Source: Saururus chinensis (taxonomy: Eukaryota; Streptophyta; Magnoliopsida; Piperales; Saururaceae). Taken from it: 64,000 nt of DNA. The translations under genes were made by a program, and so were the position numbers. Shown in pieces: positions 36,480 to 48,175 of the stretch (position 1 is its first letter; each line of letters begins with the position of its first letter). The stretch spans positions 43,832,014 through 43,896,013 of the forward strand of contig CP141144.1 of assembly GCA_035235625.1 (NCBI GenBank), written 5' to 3'. The notes under the pieces are model-generated. The model worked only from the letters and a program-made list of their open reading frames with translations, was not told where the DNA came from and did no database searches.

Positions 36480-37090
36480 TGCAGCACTCAGCGCCCCTCC
36501 AACAAGGGCAAGGGAGGTGGGAAAGCAGGGGGAAAGGGGGGGGTGACCGGGGAGCGAGGGGAGGAGGGGAGCCGGATTTGGATTCTAGCACCCAAAGCCC
36601 CTCCTCTTGTAGGACAGAGGGGAGGAGGGTGGGCAGGTGAAAAACAGGGAGGGGGGTGGTGACTTGGGTGTGGGGGGAGGAGGGGGAGCGAGAATCTGTT
36701 GGGGAGCCGGATTCCTATCCCCAAAGCCTCCTCCTCCAATTGGTCAAAGGGGAGGAGGGTGTGGGCAATAAATACGGGGATGAGAAGAAAATAGAGGGAG
36801 GGGGTGACCGGGGAGAGGGAGGAGGAGGGGGAGTTGAAATCTAGTGGGGAACTAGATTCTGGCCCACCGAGCCCCCTTGTCCTATTGGACAAAGTGGAGG
36901 AGGGGGATGAAAACATGGGTGACAGGGGGCAGAAAACAAAGTGAGGGGGTGACTGGGGAGAGGAGGGAGGAGGAGGAGGAGCCAAATTCAAGCACACGAA
37001 AGAATGGGAGGGGGGTGGCTGAAGGAGGAAGTGAGGGAGGGCGATTTAAGGGCATCCAGATGAAAATTTTACCTGGCTGCACGCGGGAAG
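36480..37090. repeat. G-rich minisatellite, 135-145 bp unit
   Basis: Units begin near GAGCCGGATTTGGATTC (36569), GAGCCGGATTCCTATCC (36714) and GAACTAGATTCTGGCC (36849), each followed by CCNAAGCC-like and GGAGGAGGG blocks and ending in GTGACCGGGGAG-type sequence. Partial units flank these. The purine bias is strong on the plus strand. ORFs here on either strand (for example 36488-36997 minus) are by-products of composition. Confidence 0.75.
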
Positions 37091-37596
37091 AAATGCGGGT
37101 GATTTTTGCCTGCTTTTTTTTATATGTGGCACTTTGAAAGCATGGAAAATTCTACTTTTTGAACGGTTGTATGCAAATGTTACAATAAGCATCACATTAG
37201 TGACATTTGTATGTAAATGTCACTAAAAAAGAAAGAATGAGAGAGAGAGAGGGAGAGGAGAGGGGGAAAGAAAGGGGAGAGAGAGAGAGGAGAACAGTAG
37301 TGATGCTTATGATTTAGCATTGCTACTATTTTATCTATTTGAGATGCTTCATTTAAGTGTCACAAATTGTATAAAACTATTTTGTAAATAAACACTACAT
37401 TTTGTGATGCACAGTAAAGAGCATCACAAATAGTTATAATAGTTATGACGCTCTTTATTGAGTGTCGCAAATAGGCTTAATTTTTTTAAAATCTCTCTCT
37501 TCGATCTCACTCTCTCCTCTCTCTTTTTCCTCTATCTCTCTCTCTTATCACTCCGTCTCTCTCTCTCTCTCTTCACTCTCTCCCACTCTCTCTTCT

Positions 37597-39557
37597 TGTA
37601 ACGCCCCAGAATTTCTATATTTTAAAATTCGGGCATTTGAGCCCATTAACAGTTTTTCTTAAAATTGGATTATTTTGAGCTTTATTCGTTAAGAGAAGCC
37701 TTAAGACATTTGATAGGGCTCAGTCAGACGAACGTATTGAGCCCAAGAACGTGTTAAACAGACACCGTGATAGTGGGCTATGGCATTGAGAAGCGTGCCA
37801 TAGGCTGGACCCACCTTAAGTTTGCGAAAAAACATGCCCTTGTGTGGTTTTGTTTTGAAGGGCTAGTCGATACAAGTTCAACGGTACCAAGAACGTGTGA
37901 TTCCATATTCGGGGTAAGGAGTTACCCACGTTTAAATTTTTATATTTGTTTTGAATTTAAAAATGAAAAATAAAAGAAATTTTAAAAAAATATTTTGTGT
38001 GTCAGCCCTGGTGTTAGCTCACCAGGGCTGACACACTATCAGCCTACTGATTGCCTCAATGCGGCATTGCAGGCTAGCCTGCGGCGTCTAGCCTACACTT
38101 AGGACCTAGCTGCAGGCTAGCCATAGGCGAGTTGCGGCTAGCCTGTGGCTAGCTTCTTTTGTTCACCAGATGCGCGACATGTGTCGCGCATCGGGAAATC
38201 CCTTTTTGCTATAAAAAGGGATGCGTGGGTGAGGTGCAACACGCCCCACCCCTTCTTCCTCTCCTTCCTTTGTGTAAACGCATGTTTCTTCTTCGTTTCT
38301 CGCCTGTTTTTACCAATTCAAAAACTATTTCTACCTAATTCGAGGGTGCCCGACGTCGTGAGAGGGTCCATTTTTCGAGATAACCCCTCTAAAAGGTTGA
38401 AACGACCTGAGGCAAGAGGAGGCCCTATCCACCGCACCCGAGCTGGACGAAGAGACTGCCTCGACGCTAGGGAGGTTCTGCCCGCCTCACCCGAGCCGGA
38501 CGAGGAAACTACCTCTGCTCAAGGGGAGGTTCCGCCCACCACTTTTAAGCCAACTGCAAACATAGGCCTAACAAGGGTAGGTGGTTTTAAGCTCTACTTC
38601 CGTGCTACGACTAGGCGTTATATTTTATAATTTATTTATTTCTTATAATAAATATGATTTTTTGAAAATAGACGATATTTATTAGGGGTCGGGCGAACGC
38701 TAAGATAATAGTGTATCATACACCTCTATGATGGAATTATCGTGACAGGAGCTTTAATGATAATATTGTTTACGAATGATTTGACTAGATTTGAAGGGTA
38801 ATCATTTGGTATAAAGACCAAAAACTACGATCGTTTTTGAAGGGTAGTATTTGGTATAAAGCCCAAAAGCTATCAGAGTTATGACTCCTAGGTACCGTCG
38901 ATTATGGCATATGGTGCGCCCATGAAGTTGGATATCGTGGGAAGATCCTCTTCATTCTGATCCCGTTGCCCCACGAGCACGGGTGTATGTCGCTCAGGTA
39001 TCGGCGACATTCTGTTAACGATGATTTATTCGATTTTGATTTATTTATCGGATTATGGCTATGAATGAATTATCCGAATTTATCGGATTCTGTGAAGAAC
39101 TATTTTTGTCTACTTTTTATCTAAGAAATGTGTTGAGTTCTTTTAGTCGATAATGTTGTTTTAATTTGACGTCGTATTATGAGAATATTTTATGTATCTT
39201 TATTTATGCTTTATGTTTTAGTATGATAATAGATTTTAATTCTATCTACTGAGTATAATTATACTCACCCACCCCTAGATGCCGCAGGTTTGGACGACGA
39301 AGATAATATTCTCGAGGATTGCTCAAAGACTTCAAAGGACCTATGTTTTATCAAGTTCTTTTATTATGTATTAATTTTGTATGTGCACGACTTTGATTTT
39401 GTTAAGGGACGATAGGCCTTATTTTGTAAAGTTTTTTTGTATTTACCCAAATCATTGAATAGTTACTCTTCTGTGCACGGTTGATCTTGGCCCGTTTATT
39501 ACTACGAATTGCTAGAGTTCTGACCTTGAAAGAAATTTAAAAAGTTGGGGCATAACA
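37597..39557 (+). repeat. 5' LTR of gag-only element
   Basis: 1,961 bp, from TGTAACGCCCCAG to GGGGCATAACA. It has a 17-bp hairpin at 37997-38036, a palindrome at 38171-38190 and a TATAAAAAG box at 38210. A 161-codon ORF at 38145-38630 is LTR sequence, not a gene. Confidence 0.92.
38210..38218 (+). promoter_or_regulatory. TATA box of 5' LTR with upstream palindrome
   Basis: TATAAAAAG lies 20 bases after TGCGCGACATGTGTCGCGCA, an interrupted palindrome with 9-bp arms (38171-38190). The 3' LTR reads TATGAAAAG at the corresponding place and has lost the second palindrome arm. Confidence 0.5.
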
Positions 39558-39559
39558 AT

Positions 39560-39579
39560 TGGTATCAGAGCCGAGGTTC
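39560..39579 (+). other. Primer-binding site (initiator tRNA-Met)
   Basis: TGGTATCAGAGCCGAGGTTC lies two bases after the 5' LTR and is complementary to the 3' end of plant initiator tRNA-Met, the usual primer of gypsy elements. Confidence 0.85.
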
Positions 39580-39793
39580 CACTGTCTATAGATGAGTAAC
39601 TAAGTCTTGGGAAAAAACAATTGTCGTATATATTTTTACGATTACTTGAATTGTTTATTTTATTGCTAATTTTGGTATATATCTTTTATTTAATTAGATA
39701 CACATATGTGATTGATAATGTTTCAAAAATCTAACTTTTTATTAATTATGTAGATTATGTTTGAAAGTATAAATATTTTAAAATTATGTTTAG

Positions 39794-40800
39794 ATGTCAC
39801 CTGCTAGTAGAGAAGATGTACTACCATCTGATAGCTCCACCCCAGTTGATACCACGCCTCATGGTGTGTTAGCAACCGAGGATTCTACTTCAATTTTTCT
39901 CGACCTAATGATGCAAAAGATGACTGAGCGGCTCCGAGCACAAGGCTATCAAATGGGTCAGTCAGAGAGGGTAGAAGAAAGTAACTAGAGTGACATGGAC
40001 AATCTGCCAGAGCGATTTAAGAAGATTGCACCTGCCTTTATAGCCGAAGATGGCCCCGAAGCTATAGAAAAATGGACGTTCGAAGTATAACGAATTTTCA
40101 AGGTATTGAAGATACCGAAAGATCAAAAGGTGCCCATAGTTACTTTCTCTATGATGGGAGAGGCAGCATTCTGGTGGCCTACTACGGAAAGGAACTTCTT
40201 CCCAGACAGCGATAACATCAAGTGGGAGGATTTTCAAGAAGTTTTGTACAATAAGTATTTTCCACCTCATGTCCAAGAGAAGAAAGAAAAGGAATTTTTG
40301 GATCTTCAACAAGGGGGAATGACTGTTAGCCAATACGAAAAGAAATTTGTACAGCTTCACCGTTTTGCTCCTGACACTTGTCCTACTGAGTTGAAGAAGG
40401 CGCACAAATTTGTGAGGGGGTTGAATAATGGTCTGCGAAGTAGAGTTGTGGGCTTCCAACCCTCCACTTTTGCTAAAGCAGTGGAGTTAGCATCCATTTT
40501 GGAATAAGACTAGAAGCAATTTTTAGCAGAGTGAGGGAACCAAGGCCAGAGCAATGACACCAAGTTTGACGAGGGAAAATGGAAGTCCCTGGTTACTAAG
40601 AATGATGGAAACCACAAGTTTCAAAAACGGATAGAAACGGAACCTACAGCTAGGGAGGAGAAGAAATAAGCGAAATGTCCACTTTGTAAATGATTTCACC
40701 CTAACGGACCCTGCTACTATTCTGAAGGATGTTGTTTTTCATGCGGCAAGCAAGGGCATAAGGCTCGAGATTACCCGAAAAAGAAAAATCAAGAAGAGTA
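39794..40800 (+). pseudogene. Gypsy gag with in-frame stops
   Basis: One continuous frame starts MSPASREDVLPSDS and is cut by stops at 39986, 40088 and 40505 and several later ones. The middle (about 40106-40507) shows the retrotransposon gag fold signature: AAFWWPTTERN, FQEVLYNKYFPPHVQEKK, EFLDLQQGGMTVSQYEKKF and LRSRVVGF. Two zinc knuckles follow near 40676-40790: CPLC...H...C with an internal stop, and CFSCGKQGHKARDY, in which the last cysteine is replaced by tyrosine. Gag packages element RNA. Here no full-length product can be made. Confidence 0.85.
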
Positions 40801-41072
40801 GAAACCTAGAGCTGAGGGTCAGTTTTTGCTATTGCTGCTAAGGGAGCTCAGTCATCTAATGCGGTCATCAAAGGTAATTTATTTCCAAAATAAAAATAGC
40901 TATTTTCAGATTACTTACATATTTTGTTTAATAGTTTTCGATCGATATACCTGTGTGACCTAGGGGGGGATAACACTATGTTTTAATCGCATTTTTTATG
41001 TGTTTTTAAATGCATTAAGAATAATTATCTTGTGCAAATTTTGAGGATGGAATTTTTGTAAGGGGGGTAGTT

Positions 41073-43047
41073 TGTAACGCCCTGGAATTTCTATGTTTTG
41101 AAATTCGGGTGTTTGGGCCCATTAGCGGGTTTTAAGGCCCATTTACGGTTTTTCTTAAAATTGGACTATTTTAAGCTTTATTCGTTAAGAGAAGCCTTAA
41201 GACATTTGATAGGGATCGGTGATACGAACGTATCGAGCCCAAGAACATGTTAAACGGACACAGGGATAGTGGGCTATGGCATTGGGAAGCATGCCATAGG
41301 CAGGACCCACCTTAAGTTTGCGAGAAAACATGCCTTTGCGTGGTCTTGTTTCGAAGGGCTCGTCAATACGAGTCCAACAGTATCAAAAACGTGTGATTCC
41401 ATGTTTGGGGTAAGGAGTTACGCACGTTTAAAGTTTTATTTTCATTTTGAATTTAAAAACGAAAAATAAAAAAAAAATTTAAAAAATATTTTGTGCGTCA
41501 GCCCTCACGTCAGCTAGAGCTGATGCATTGTCAGCCTGCCGCATTGCGGCAGTGAGCTGCTGCAATGTGGCATTGCAGGCTTGCCTGCGGTGGCTAGTGT
41601 GCACCTAGTCGTAGGCGAGCTGCGACTAGCCTGTGGCTAGCTTCTTTTGTTCACCAGATGCGCGACAAATCCCTTTTTGATATGAAAAGGGAGGGGTGGG
41701 TGAGGTGCAACACGCCCCAACCCTTCTTCTTCTCCTTCCTTTGTGCAAACACGCATTTGTAAGTTTAAATGCGTGTTTCTTCTTCGTTTCTCGCCCATTT
41801 TTACGAATTCAAAAACTATTTCTACCTAATTCGAGGGTGCCCGACATCGTGAGAGGGTCCATTTTTCGAGATAACCCCTCTAAAAGGTTAAAATGACCTG
41901 AGGCAAGAGGAGACCCTGTCCACCGCACCCGAGTTGGATGAAGAGACTGCCCCGACGCTAGGGAGGTTCTGCCCGCCTTACCCGAGCTGGATGAGGAAAC
42001 TGCCTCTGCGCAAGGGGAGGTGCCGCCCACCACTTTTAAGCCGACTGCAAATGTAGGCCTAACAAGGGAAGGTGGTTTTAAGCTCTACTTCCGTGCTATG
42101 ACTAGGCGTTATATTTTATAATTTATTTGTTTCTTATAATAAATATGATTTTGAAAATAGACGATATTTATTAGGGGTCGGGCGAACGCTACGATAATAG
42201 CGTATCGTACACCTCTACTATATAATTTATCGCCACACGAGCTTTAATGATAATATTGTTTCGAACAATTTGACTGTATTTGAAGGGTAATCATTTGGTA
42301 TAAAGACCAAAAACTACGATCGGTTTTGAAGGGTAGCTATTTGGTATAAAGCCCAAAAACTATCGGAGTTATGACTCCTGGGTACCGCCGATTATGGCAT
42401 ATGGCATGCCCATGAAGGTTGATATCATGGGAAGATCCTCTTCATTCTTATCCCGTCGCCCCACGAGCACGGGTGTATGTTGCTCAGGTATCGGCGACAT
42501 TCTGTTAACGATGATTTATCTGATTTTGATTTATTTATCGGATTATGGCTACAAATGAATTATCCGAATTTACTGGATTATGTAAAGAACTATTTTTGTT
42601 TACTTTTTATCTAAGAAATGTGTTGAATTCTGTTAGTCAATAATGTTGTTTTAATTCGACGTTGTATTATGAGAATATTTTATGTATCTTTATTTATGCT
42701 TTATGTTTTAGCATGGTAATAGAATTTAATTCTATCTACTGAGTATAATTAAACTCACCCACCCCTAGACGCCACAGGTTTAGACGACGAAGATAATATT
42801 CTCGAGGATTGCTCGTAGACTTCAAAGGACCTATGTTTTATCAATTTCTTTTATTATATATTAATTTTGTATATGCGTGACTTTGATTTTGTTAAGGGAC
42901 GATAGGCCTTATTTTGTAAAGTTTTTTTGTATTTACCAAAATCAATAAATAGTCACTCTTCTGGGCACGGTTGATCTTGGCCCGTTAATTACTATGAATT
43001 GCCGTTGCTCCGACCTTTAAAGTAATTTAAAAAGTTGGGGCGTTACA
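41073..43047 (+). repeat. 3' LTR of gag-only element
   Basis: 1,975 bp, from TGTAACGCCCTGG to GGGGCGTTACA, preceded by the purine run AGGGGGGTAG. Compared with the 5' LTR it has an extra TTTAAGGCCCATTTACGG-type segment near its start, lacks much of the hairpin and carries a damaged TATA region. Confidence 0.92.
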
Positions 43048-44536
43048 CTTCTCTCTCTACCCTCTCTCTTCACTTTATCTCTACCCTCTCTCTATTCACT
43101 CTCTCTACCCTTTCTCTCCTCTCTCTCTTCCCGCTCTTCCCTCTCTCTTCTCCCTCCCTCCCTCCCTCTCTCTCTTCTCCATCTCTCTGTTCACACTCTC
43201 TATTCACCCCCTCTCTCTTCCTCTCTCTCTACCCTCTCTCTCTCTCTTCACTCTATCTCTACCCTCACATTCCTGTCTCTCTTTTCCCTCTCTCTCTCTT
43301 CACTCCCTCTCTTTTTCTCTCTCTCTTATTATCTCTCTTCTCTCTCTTCACTCTATCTACCTCTCTCTCTTCATTATCTCTTCTCTCTCTACCCTCTCTC
43401 CTCTCTCTTTTCACTCTCTCTCTGCACACTCTCTCTACCTCTCTCTTCTTTATTTCTCTCTCTTCTCTCTCCCCTCTTTTTTTCTCTCTCTTCTCTTTCT
43501 TTCTCTACCCTCTCTTTTCTTATACCTTATATTTTAAAATTAATAAAAAATTAAAATAAAATATATTAGCGACACATAGGAAAATGCGCCCCTAGTACCC
43601 TAGGTCATAGTAACAACGTATATCACTAGTACCTAGGGTACCAGTGACGCGATTTCTTAAGCGTCACTAATATATATATTTTTTAAATTTTTATTAATTT
43701 AAAAATATAATATAGAAAAAATTCCTAAAAAATCTAAATTAATTTCTCCCCTCTCTTCTTTCTCTCCTCTCGGCTCTCTCAGTATCTACTCTCACTCTCT
43801 CTTTTCTCTCCACTCTCTCTCCCTCTATCTTCTCTAGATCTCTCTGTTCACTCTCTTTCTCAACTTTATCTCTCTTCAGGACCCTCTCTCTCATCTTTCT
43901 CTCTTCTCTCTTCTCACTTCACTCCTCTATCTCTTTTTATGAGTATGAATGCGAGAGCCCCAGCTCCGAGGAGTGGCGATAAAGAAGGAGAATTTTATTT
44001 ATTATATATAAAAATAATAATATTAAATATAATATATTATATTGGTGTAGTTTTTTAATTTTTTAATATTTATTTATTATATATTTAAATAATAAATAAT
44101 AAAACTCTTAGCGATGTTTTTTTAAAGTGTCACTAATAGTAGTAGTATTAGCGATATTGTTGAAAATAGCATCGATAATGATCTTAATTTTTTTTTAAAA
44201 TTACTTTATTTTATTTATGAAGCATATTCTTAAATGTAGCTAATAGTACAACTATTAGGGACACTTTTAAAAAACGTTGCTATTATTAATACTATCTGCG
44301 ACACATTTATAAGCATTGCAAATAGGTCTAAATTTTTCTTCAAATTCAAAACTATTAGTGACGCTTTCTTAAAAGTATCTTCAATAGTGGTAATATTAAC
44401 GATACTATTATTAAAACATCCCTAATTGTTATTAATTTTTTGACACTTTTATATATGTCGCAAATTGTAGTTTTTTGCGGTGCTCTATATTGTGTCGCTA
44501 ATAAAAGTGTCTCTAATAGTCATTTTTGTTGTAGTT

Positions 44537-45936
44537 TGAGTTGTATAATGATGCTTAGTAATATGCTTAATAATAATAATAGTTTTGATTTTATTTATTT
44601 TCCTTAGTTTTTTTTTAAACAATGTGGTGATTGGGTACTTTGATTTAACTCATGATTGTGGGTTAATTATCAAGTCCTCTAAACAAATTAGGGTCAGGGG
44701 CATGAAAGTCAGTACTTTAGAGTCACATTTACTATTTGATTCGTCACACTAAGAAAGAAAAAATGTGCATATGTTGAAGCTTGCCAATGACATTAACAAG
44801 AGAAGTGCTTTCTTTTGACATTATGTGTGCAACCTAAATGAACTTTGATGAAAATGAATCTGTTTGAGTAAGGTTAATATTGAATTATGAATCAAAGGCC
44901 CATTCAATTTGTTAATGCCAAAAATGATCAAAATAAAAAAAGATGCATGATCTCATTGGAAATGAAAGAATGTTTAGACTTTGTTATCTTTGGATTGATC
45001 AATATATTCACCAATCTAGAAGGAATACATCACAACAAAACTTATCTTGCATTCATCAAGTTCTTCAATATACCAATCTAACTACAAGCATTAGATAATT
45101 AGCAAAGAAAATTTAGGTATAACATAATCATTAAATGATAAGAAGAAATCGCCTTTCCAAAACAGCTAGAACTTAAACAACATAAATTTTTCCTACGAAA
45201 AACACGATGAGCTCAAAACTTGTGGGTCCAGGTTATAACAAAATTCGATGGATCTAATATTATCAATAATGCCAATTTTTTTCTCGAATTTCAGCAACAT
45301 GAGGGACCCTTTCTTTTACTCCATTTTTAATTTTTTCATCTTTACTTTGAACTTTGAGATGGGCAATAAAGACTCCCCAAAAGCAAAATAGGTTGCTTGT
45401 AGACAGCGAATCACTTGCATATATGCTATATGCACCGAATAACCCACCACATGGCATTAGGTGCATCTTCAGCTACAAATATTGATTATACTGGTCCTTT
45501 ATACCTCACCAACCTTGGGAAGAAGGTGAATAAACAACCGAAGTCAGAGTCCCATGGGAAGAAGAAATGAGTGGTGTAAGCAGGAAATATAAGGGTTGAA
45601 GGTAATGATGACGTGGCTCAGTACCACGGCGACAAAGAGCTACGTGTGGAGGAGCTCCTCACCGAACTCGGCAAAAGGAGTACAAATTTTCCATTCACAA
45701 TTATGAATAGCTAAGTTTGCACTTATATTTTTTTCTTAAAAGCAAGAAAAACTCCTATAAGGATTTTTTTAAACCTTCCTTGAGGAGGATTTATAAAATA
45801 GTAATCTAGAAGAAAAGTACATCCAAGTTTATCTTTATTCATAAGAATTTAAAGAAAGAACAATAATTGCCAATCTGCAACAAGAGTAGCCTTCATTAGC
45901 AAAATTTGCAACTTTGTGCACAACCATGTTGGCTAC
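44537..45936. other. Intergenic, AT-rich
   Basis: No gene, terminal repeat or RNA feature is recognised between the CACTA element and the next LTR element. The few ORFs of 60-70 codons have no motif. Confidence 0.45.
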
Positions 45937-46205
45937 TGTTAGCCCCTTTACTTGCTGGATGGGAAAAAGGGGCAGCTACCCCCTTACTCGGCAGTAGACA
46001 ACTAAGTTTTGCTAGGCAACGGACATCCTAGGTAGCCTCATGGGCACAAACGGATGCTGGGACAGTGCAGAAGGTGTTCTAGACGAGCTACTCGACTTGC
46101 GGAGCAAGCTGAGTAGGAGTCCTTATGCGGGCAGGACTCTAGCAGTGAAGCGGGGCGCTACTTGGACTTAGGGGAGGACTCCTAAGGTAGACGGGATGCA
46201 CCTAT
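45937..46205 (+). repeat. 5' LTR fragment
   Basis: Aligns with 48176-48418 through GGAAGGTGTTC, GAGTAGGAGTCCTT and AGTGAAGCGGGGC. The match ends at CACCTAT, after which the 3' LTR continues GACGG while this copy enters the CACTA-type terminus. Confidence 0.85.
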
Positions 46206-47260
46206 CAGTACAACAATAAAATGTAGTATTAGCGACGCTTACCTAAGCGTCACTAAAAACAACTATTTGCGACGAATGAAAAGCATCGCAAAAAAATAAA
46301 CTATTAGCGACGTATTTTCATATGCATTGCTAATAGTCATATATTAGCGACACTTAGTTTAAAGCGTTGCTAATACTAATCATATTAGCGACATTTTATT
46401 GTAAGCGTCGATAATAGTTCCTTTATTTGCTACGATTTATACAACCGTCGCTTAAAGATATATTTTTAAATAAAAAAATATAACTATTAGTGATGCTTTT
46501 CTTAAGCGTCGCTAATAGCTTTCACAATAGCAACATGGTCGCTAATAGTGCTGCTATTAGCGACACTTACAAATGCGTCACTAATAGTTATGAATTAAAA
46601 AGAAAAAAATAAAAAATTTGAATTATTAGCGACGCTTTTGAATAAGCGTCGCAAATACCATTTCTAATAGCGACGCTTGTTACCAAGCGTCGCTAATATC
46701 TTTATTAATTAATTTAATTTAATAAATAAATATTAAAAAAATTATAATAAACTTCCTAAATATAATATATTTTATTCAATATTTACTATTTGTATATACA
46801 ATAAATAAATATTAAATTTTCAATAAAAACTAGTGTTAATAATAGATTAAACTTTCACTATTTATATATTTTATATTTTATTTTTTAAATTTTATTATTA
46901 ATTTTAAAATATAATTTATAATAAAAGAGAGAGTGAAGAGAGTGCATGGAGAGAGAGAGTGAGAGTGAGGAGAGAGAGGGATCGAAGAAAGAGAGAGGAG
47001 AGAGAGAGGTATGAGAGAGAGAGGGAGGAGAGAGAGAGAGAGAGGAGAGACATAAGAGGGTGGAGAGAGGGAGGAGATCGAGAAAGGAGAGAGAGAGATA
47101 GGGAGGACAGAGAGGGAGAGGGAGTAAAGGTAGAGAGATAGAGGAGAGAGAAAGAAGATGGTGGAGAGAGGGAGGAGAGAGAAAGGAGAGAGAGGAGATT
47201 GAAATAGAGAGAAGAGGGTGGAGAGAGGGAGGAGAGAGAGAGGAATTTTTTTTTATTTTA
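46206..47260. mobile_element. CACTA-type fragment inserted in the gypsy 5' LTR
   Basis: Begins CAGTACAACAATAAAATG, a variant of the CACTACAAC/T terminus also seen at 36063. It continues with dense inverted words such as TAGCGACGCTTACCTAAGCG and TTAGCGACGC/GCGTCGCTAATA to about 46700, then AT-rich sequence and a GA tract (46925-47245). No right terminus is present, so it is truncated where gag sequence resumes. Confidence 0.75.
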
Positions 47261-47290
47261 TTTGTTTTATATTTTACAAACCAAAGATCA

Positions 47291-47890
47291 TTGCATGTCT
47301 CACATGATCTTTGGGAGAGGCATATAAGGGGAGCGGACTCCTCTTGGATGGCTCAAGAGGCATTGAGGAACCTTAGGCATACGGGGGTGAAACATGACTA
47401 TGTTAAGGAGTTTCAGTCATTGTTCTTGGGCGTGACGAACATGACGGAGGATGACAAGTTGTACTACTTCATGGTGGGTTTGCAAACATGGGCTTAGAAC
47501 GAGTTGAGATGGAGGGAAGTGGAAGACCTTCCCGCAGCAATTGTAGCGGTTGATAACTTTTCGGATTTCAAACAAACTCCCGCTAAGACAGTGAAGAAGA
47601 ATGGGGAAGTAAAGTCATTCAACAAGGAGGGTATTAAGGATGGCAACAGTGGCAAAGTGAAGGGCAGCAAGCAATCTGACCGGCCTAACAGAGGTGGTGG
47701 CTGTTTCATATGCGATGGGCCACATTGTGCCAAAGAATGTCCAAAACGGGAAAGGCTGAATGCACTTGTCGCTGAAGAGGAGAAGGTGGAATCTGAGCAC
47801 GAGGAGGTAGCCTGGATGAGTCCCTTGCAGCGAATGGGATATGTTTGGTTGATGGAGTCTTCGCTTGAGGGGGCAGCTTCGGGTCATTGA
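47291..47890 (+). pseudogene. Gypsy gag, C-terminal part with one stop
   Basis: The frame reads ALRNLRHTGVKHDYVKEFQS, LFLGVTNMTEDDKLYYFMVG and, after an in-frame TAG at 47495, ELRWREVEDLPAAIVAVDNF. It ends in a CCHC zinc knuckle, CFICDGPHCAKECPKRERL. These are typical of the C-terminal half of gypsy gag. The N-terminal half is missing and no protease, reverse transcriptase or integrase follows. The reading frame is unbroken apart from the one stop. Confidence 0.85.
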
Positions 47891-48159
47891 GGATTCTAAG
47901 GAAGGAGGGGAGCGGATTCCCCAAGCCTTAGTTGATTGAAACAGCTAAGGTGCAGACTGATGTAAAGGTTCATAGGACGATGGGCAGTGGGTGTTGCTCA
48001 TACCTGGCCAAAGGATGACTTAGGCTGGGCTGAATAAAACTTGGCCGTGGTGTGATGAGAAGTGTTGGCTACTTGCTGGTGGGTTTAGCGAGGTGGATGG
48101 CTTTAGAGCTTCAATCGGTACACCTGGGAAGTTAGGGCTTTAACGAAGGCGTCGAAGAG

Positions 48160-48175
48160 TCAAGTGGGGGAGGCT
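48160..48175 (+). other. Polypurine tract of gypsy element
   Basis: The purine-rich run AAGTGGGGGAGG ends three bases before the 3' LTR, as expected for the plus-strand primer. Confidence 0.65.

Larger units (their letters stand above)
37597..43047 (+). mobile_element. Gag-only Ty3/gypsy LTR element (5.45 kb)
   Basis: 5' LTR 37597-39557, 3' LTR 41073-43047, duplication CTTCT at 37592-37596 and 43048-43052. A tRNA-Met primer site follows the 5' LTR (39560-39579) and a polypurine tract (41061-41069) precedes the 3' LTR. The 1.5-kb interior codes only for gag, with in-frame stops; pol is wholly absent, with about 270 bases between the zinc knuckles and the polypurine tract. The layout matches the non-autonomous 'terminal repeat with gag' class described in plants. 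The LTRs are clearly alike but differ by many substitutions and several indels, so insertion is not very recent. Confidence 0.9.
36063..44536. mobile_element. CACTA element split by a gag-only LTR element
   Basis: The left end CAGTACAACAAACTGTACTATTAG (first 20 bases 36063-36082) differs from the CACTACAAC terminus by few bases, and the right end ATTTTTGTTGTAGTTTG differs from ...TTGTTGTAGTG by its last base. Between them are TTAGCGACGC-type inverted words (36084-36450, 37190-37480, 43560-43680, 44100-44520), a G-rich minisatellite (36480-37090), a GA tract (37210-37300) and CT tracts (37490-37596, 43053-43520, 43740-43940). The LTR element at 37597-43047 sits inside a CT tract. Without it the element is about 3.0 kb. 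No matching 3-bp duplication remains, and no transposase is present. Confidence 0.78.

Noticed and set aside
36488..36997. 169-codon proline-rich minus-strand ORF
   Set aside because: It follows a G-rich minisatellite; the repeat explains its length.
38145..38630. 161-codon plus-strand ORF
   Set aside because: It lies inside the 5' LTR of the gag-only element, and the matching 3' LTR does not keep it open.
43035..43559. 174-codon Ser/Leu-rich ORF
   Set aside because: It is a direct translation of a CT-rich tract in a CACTA element.
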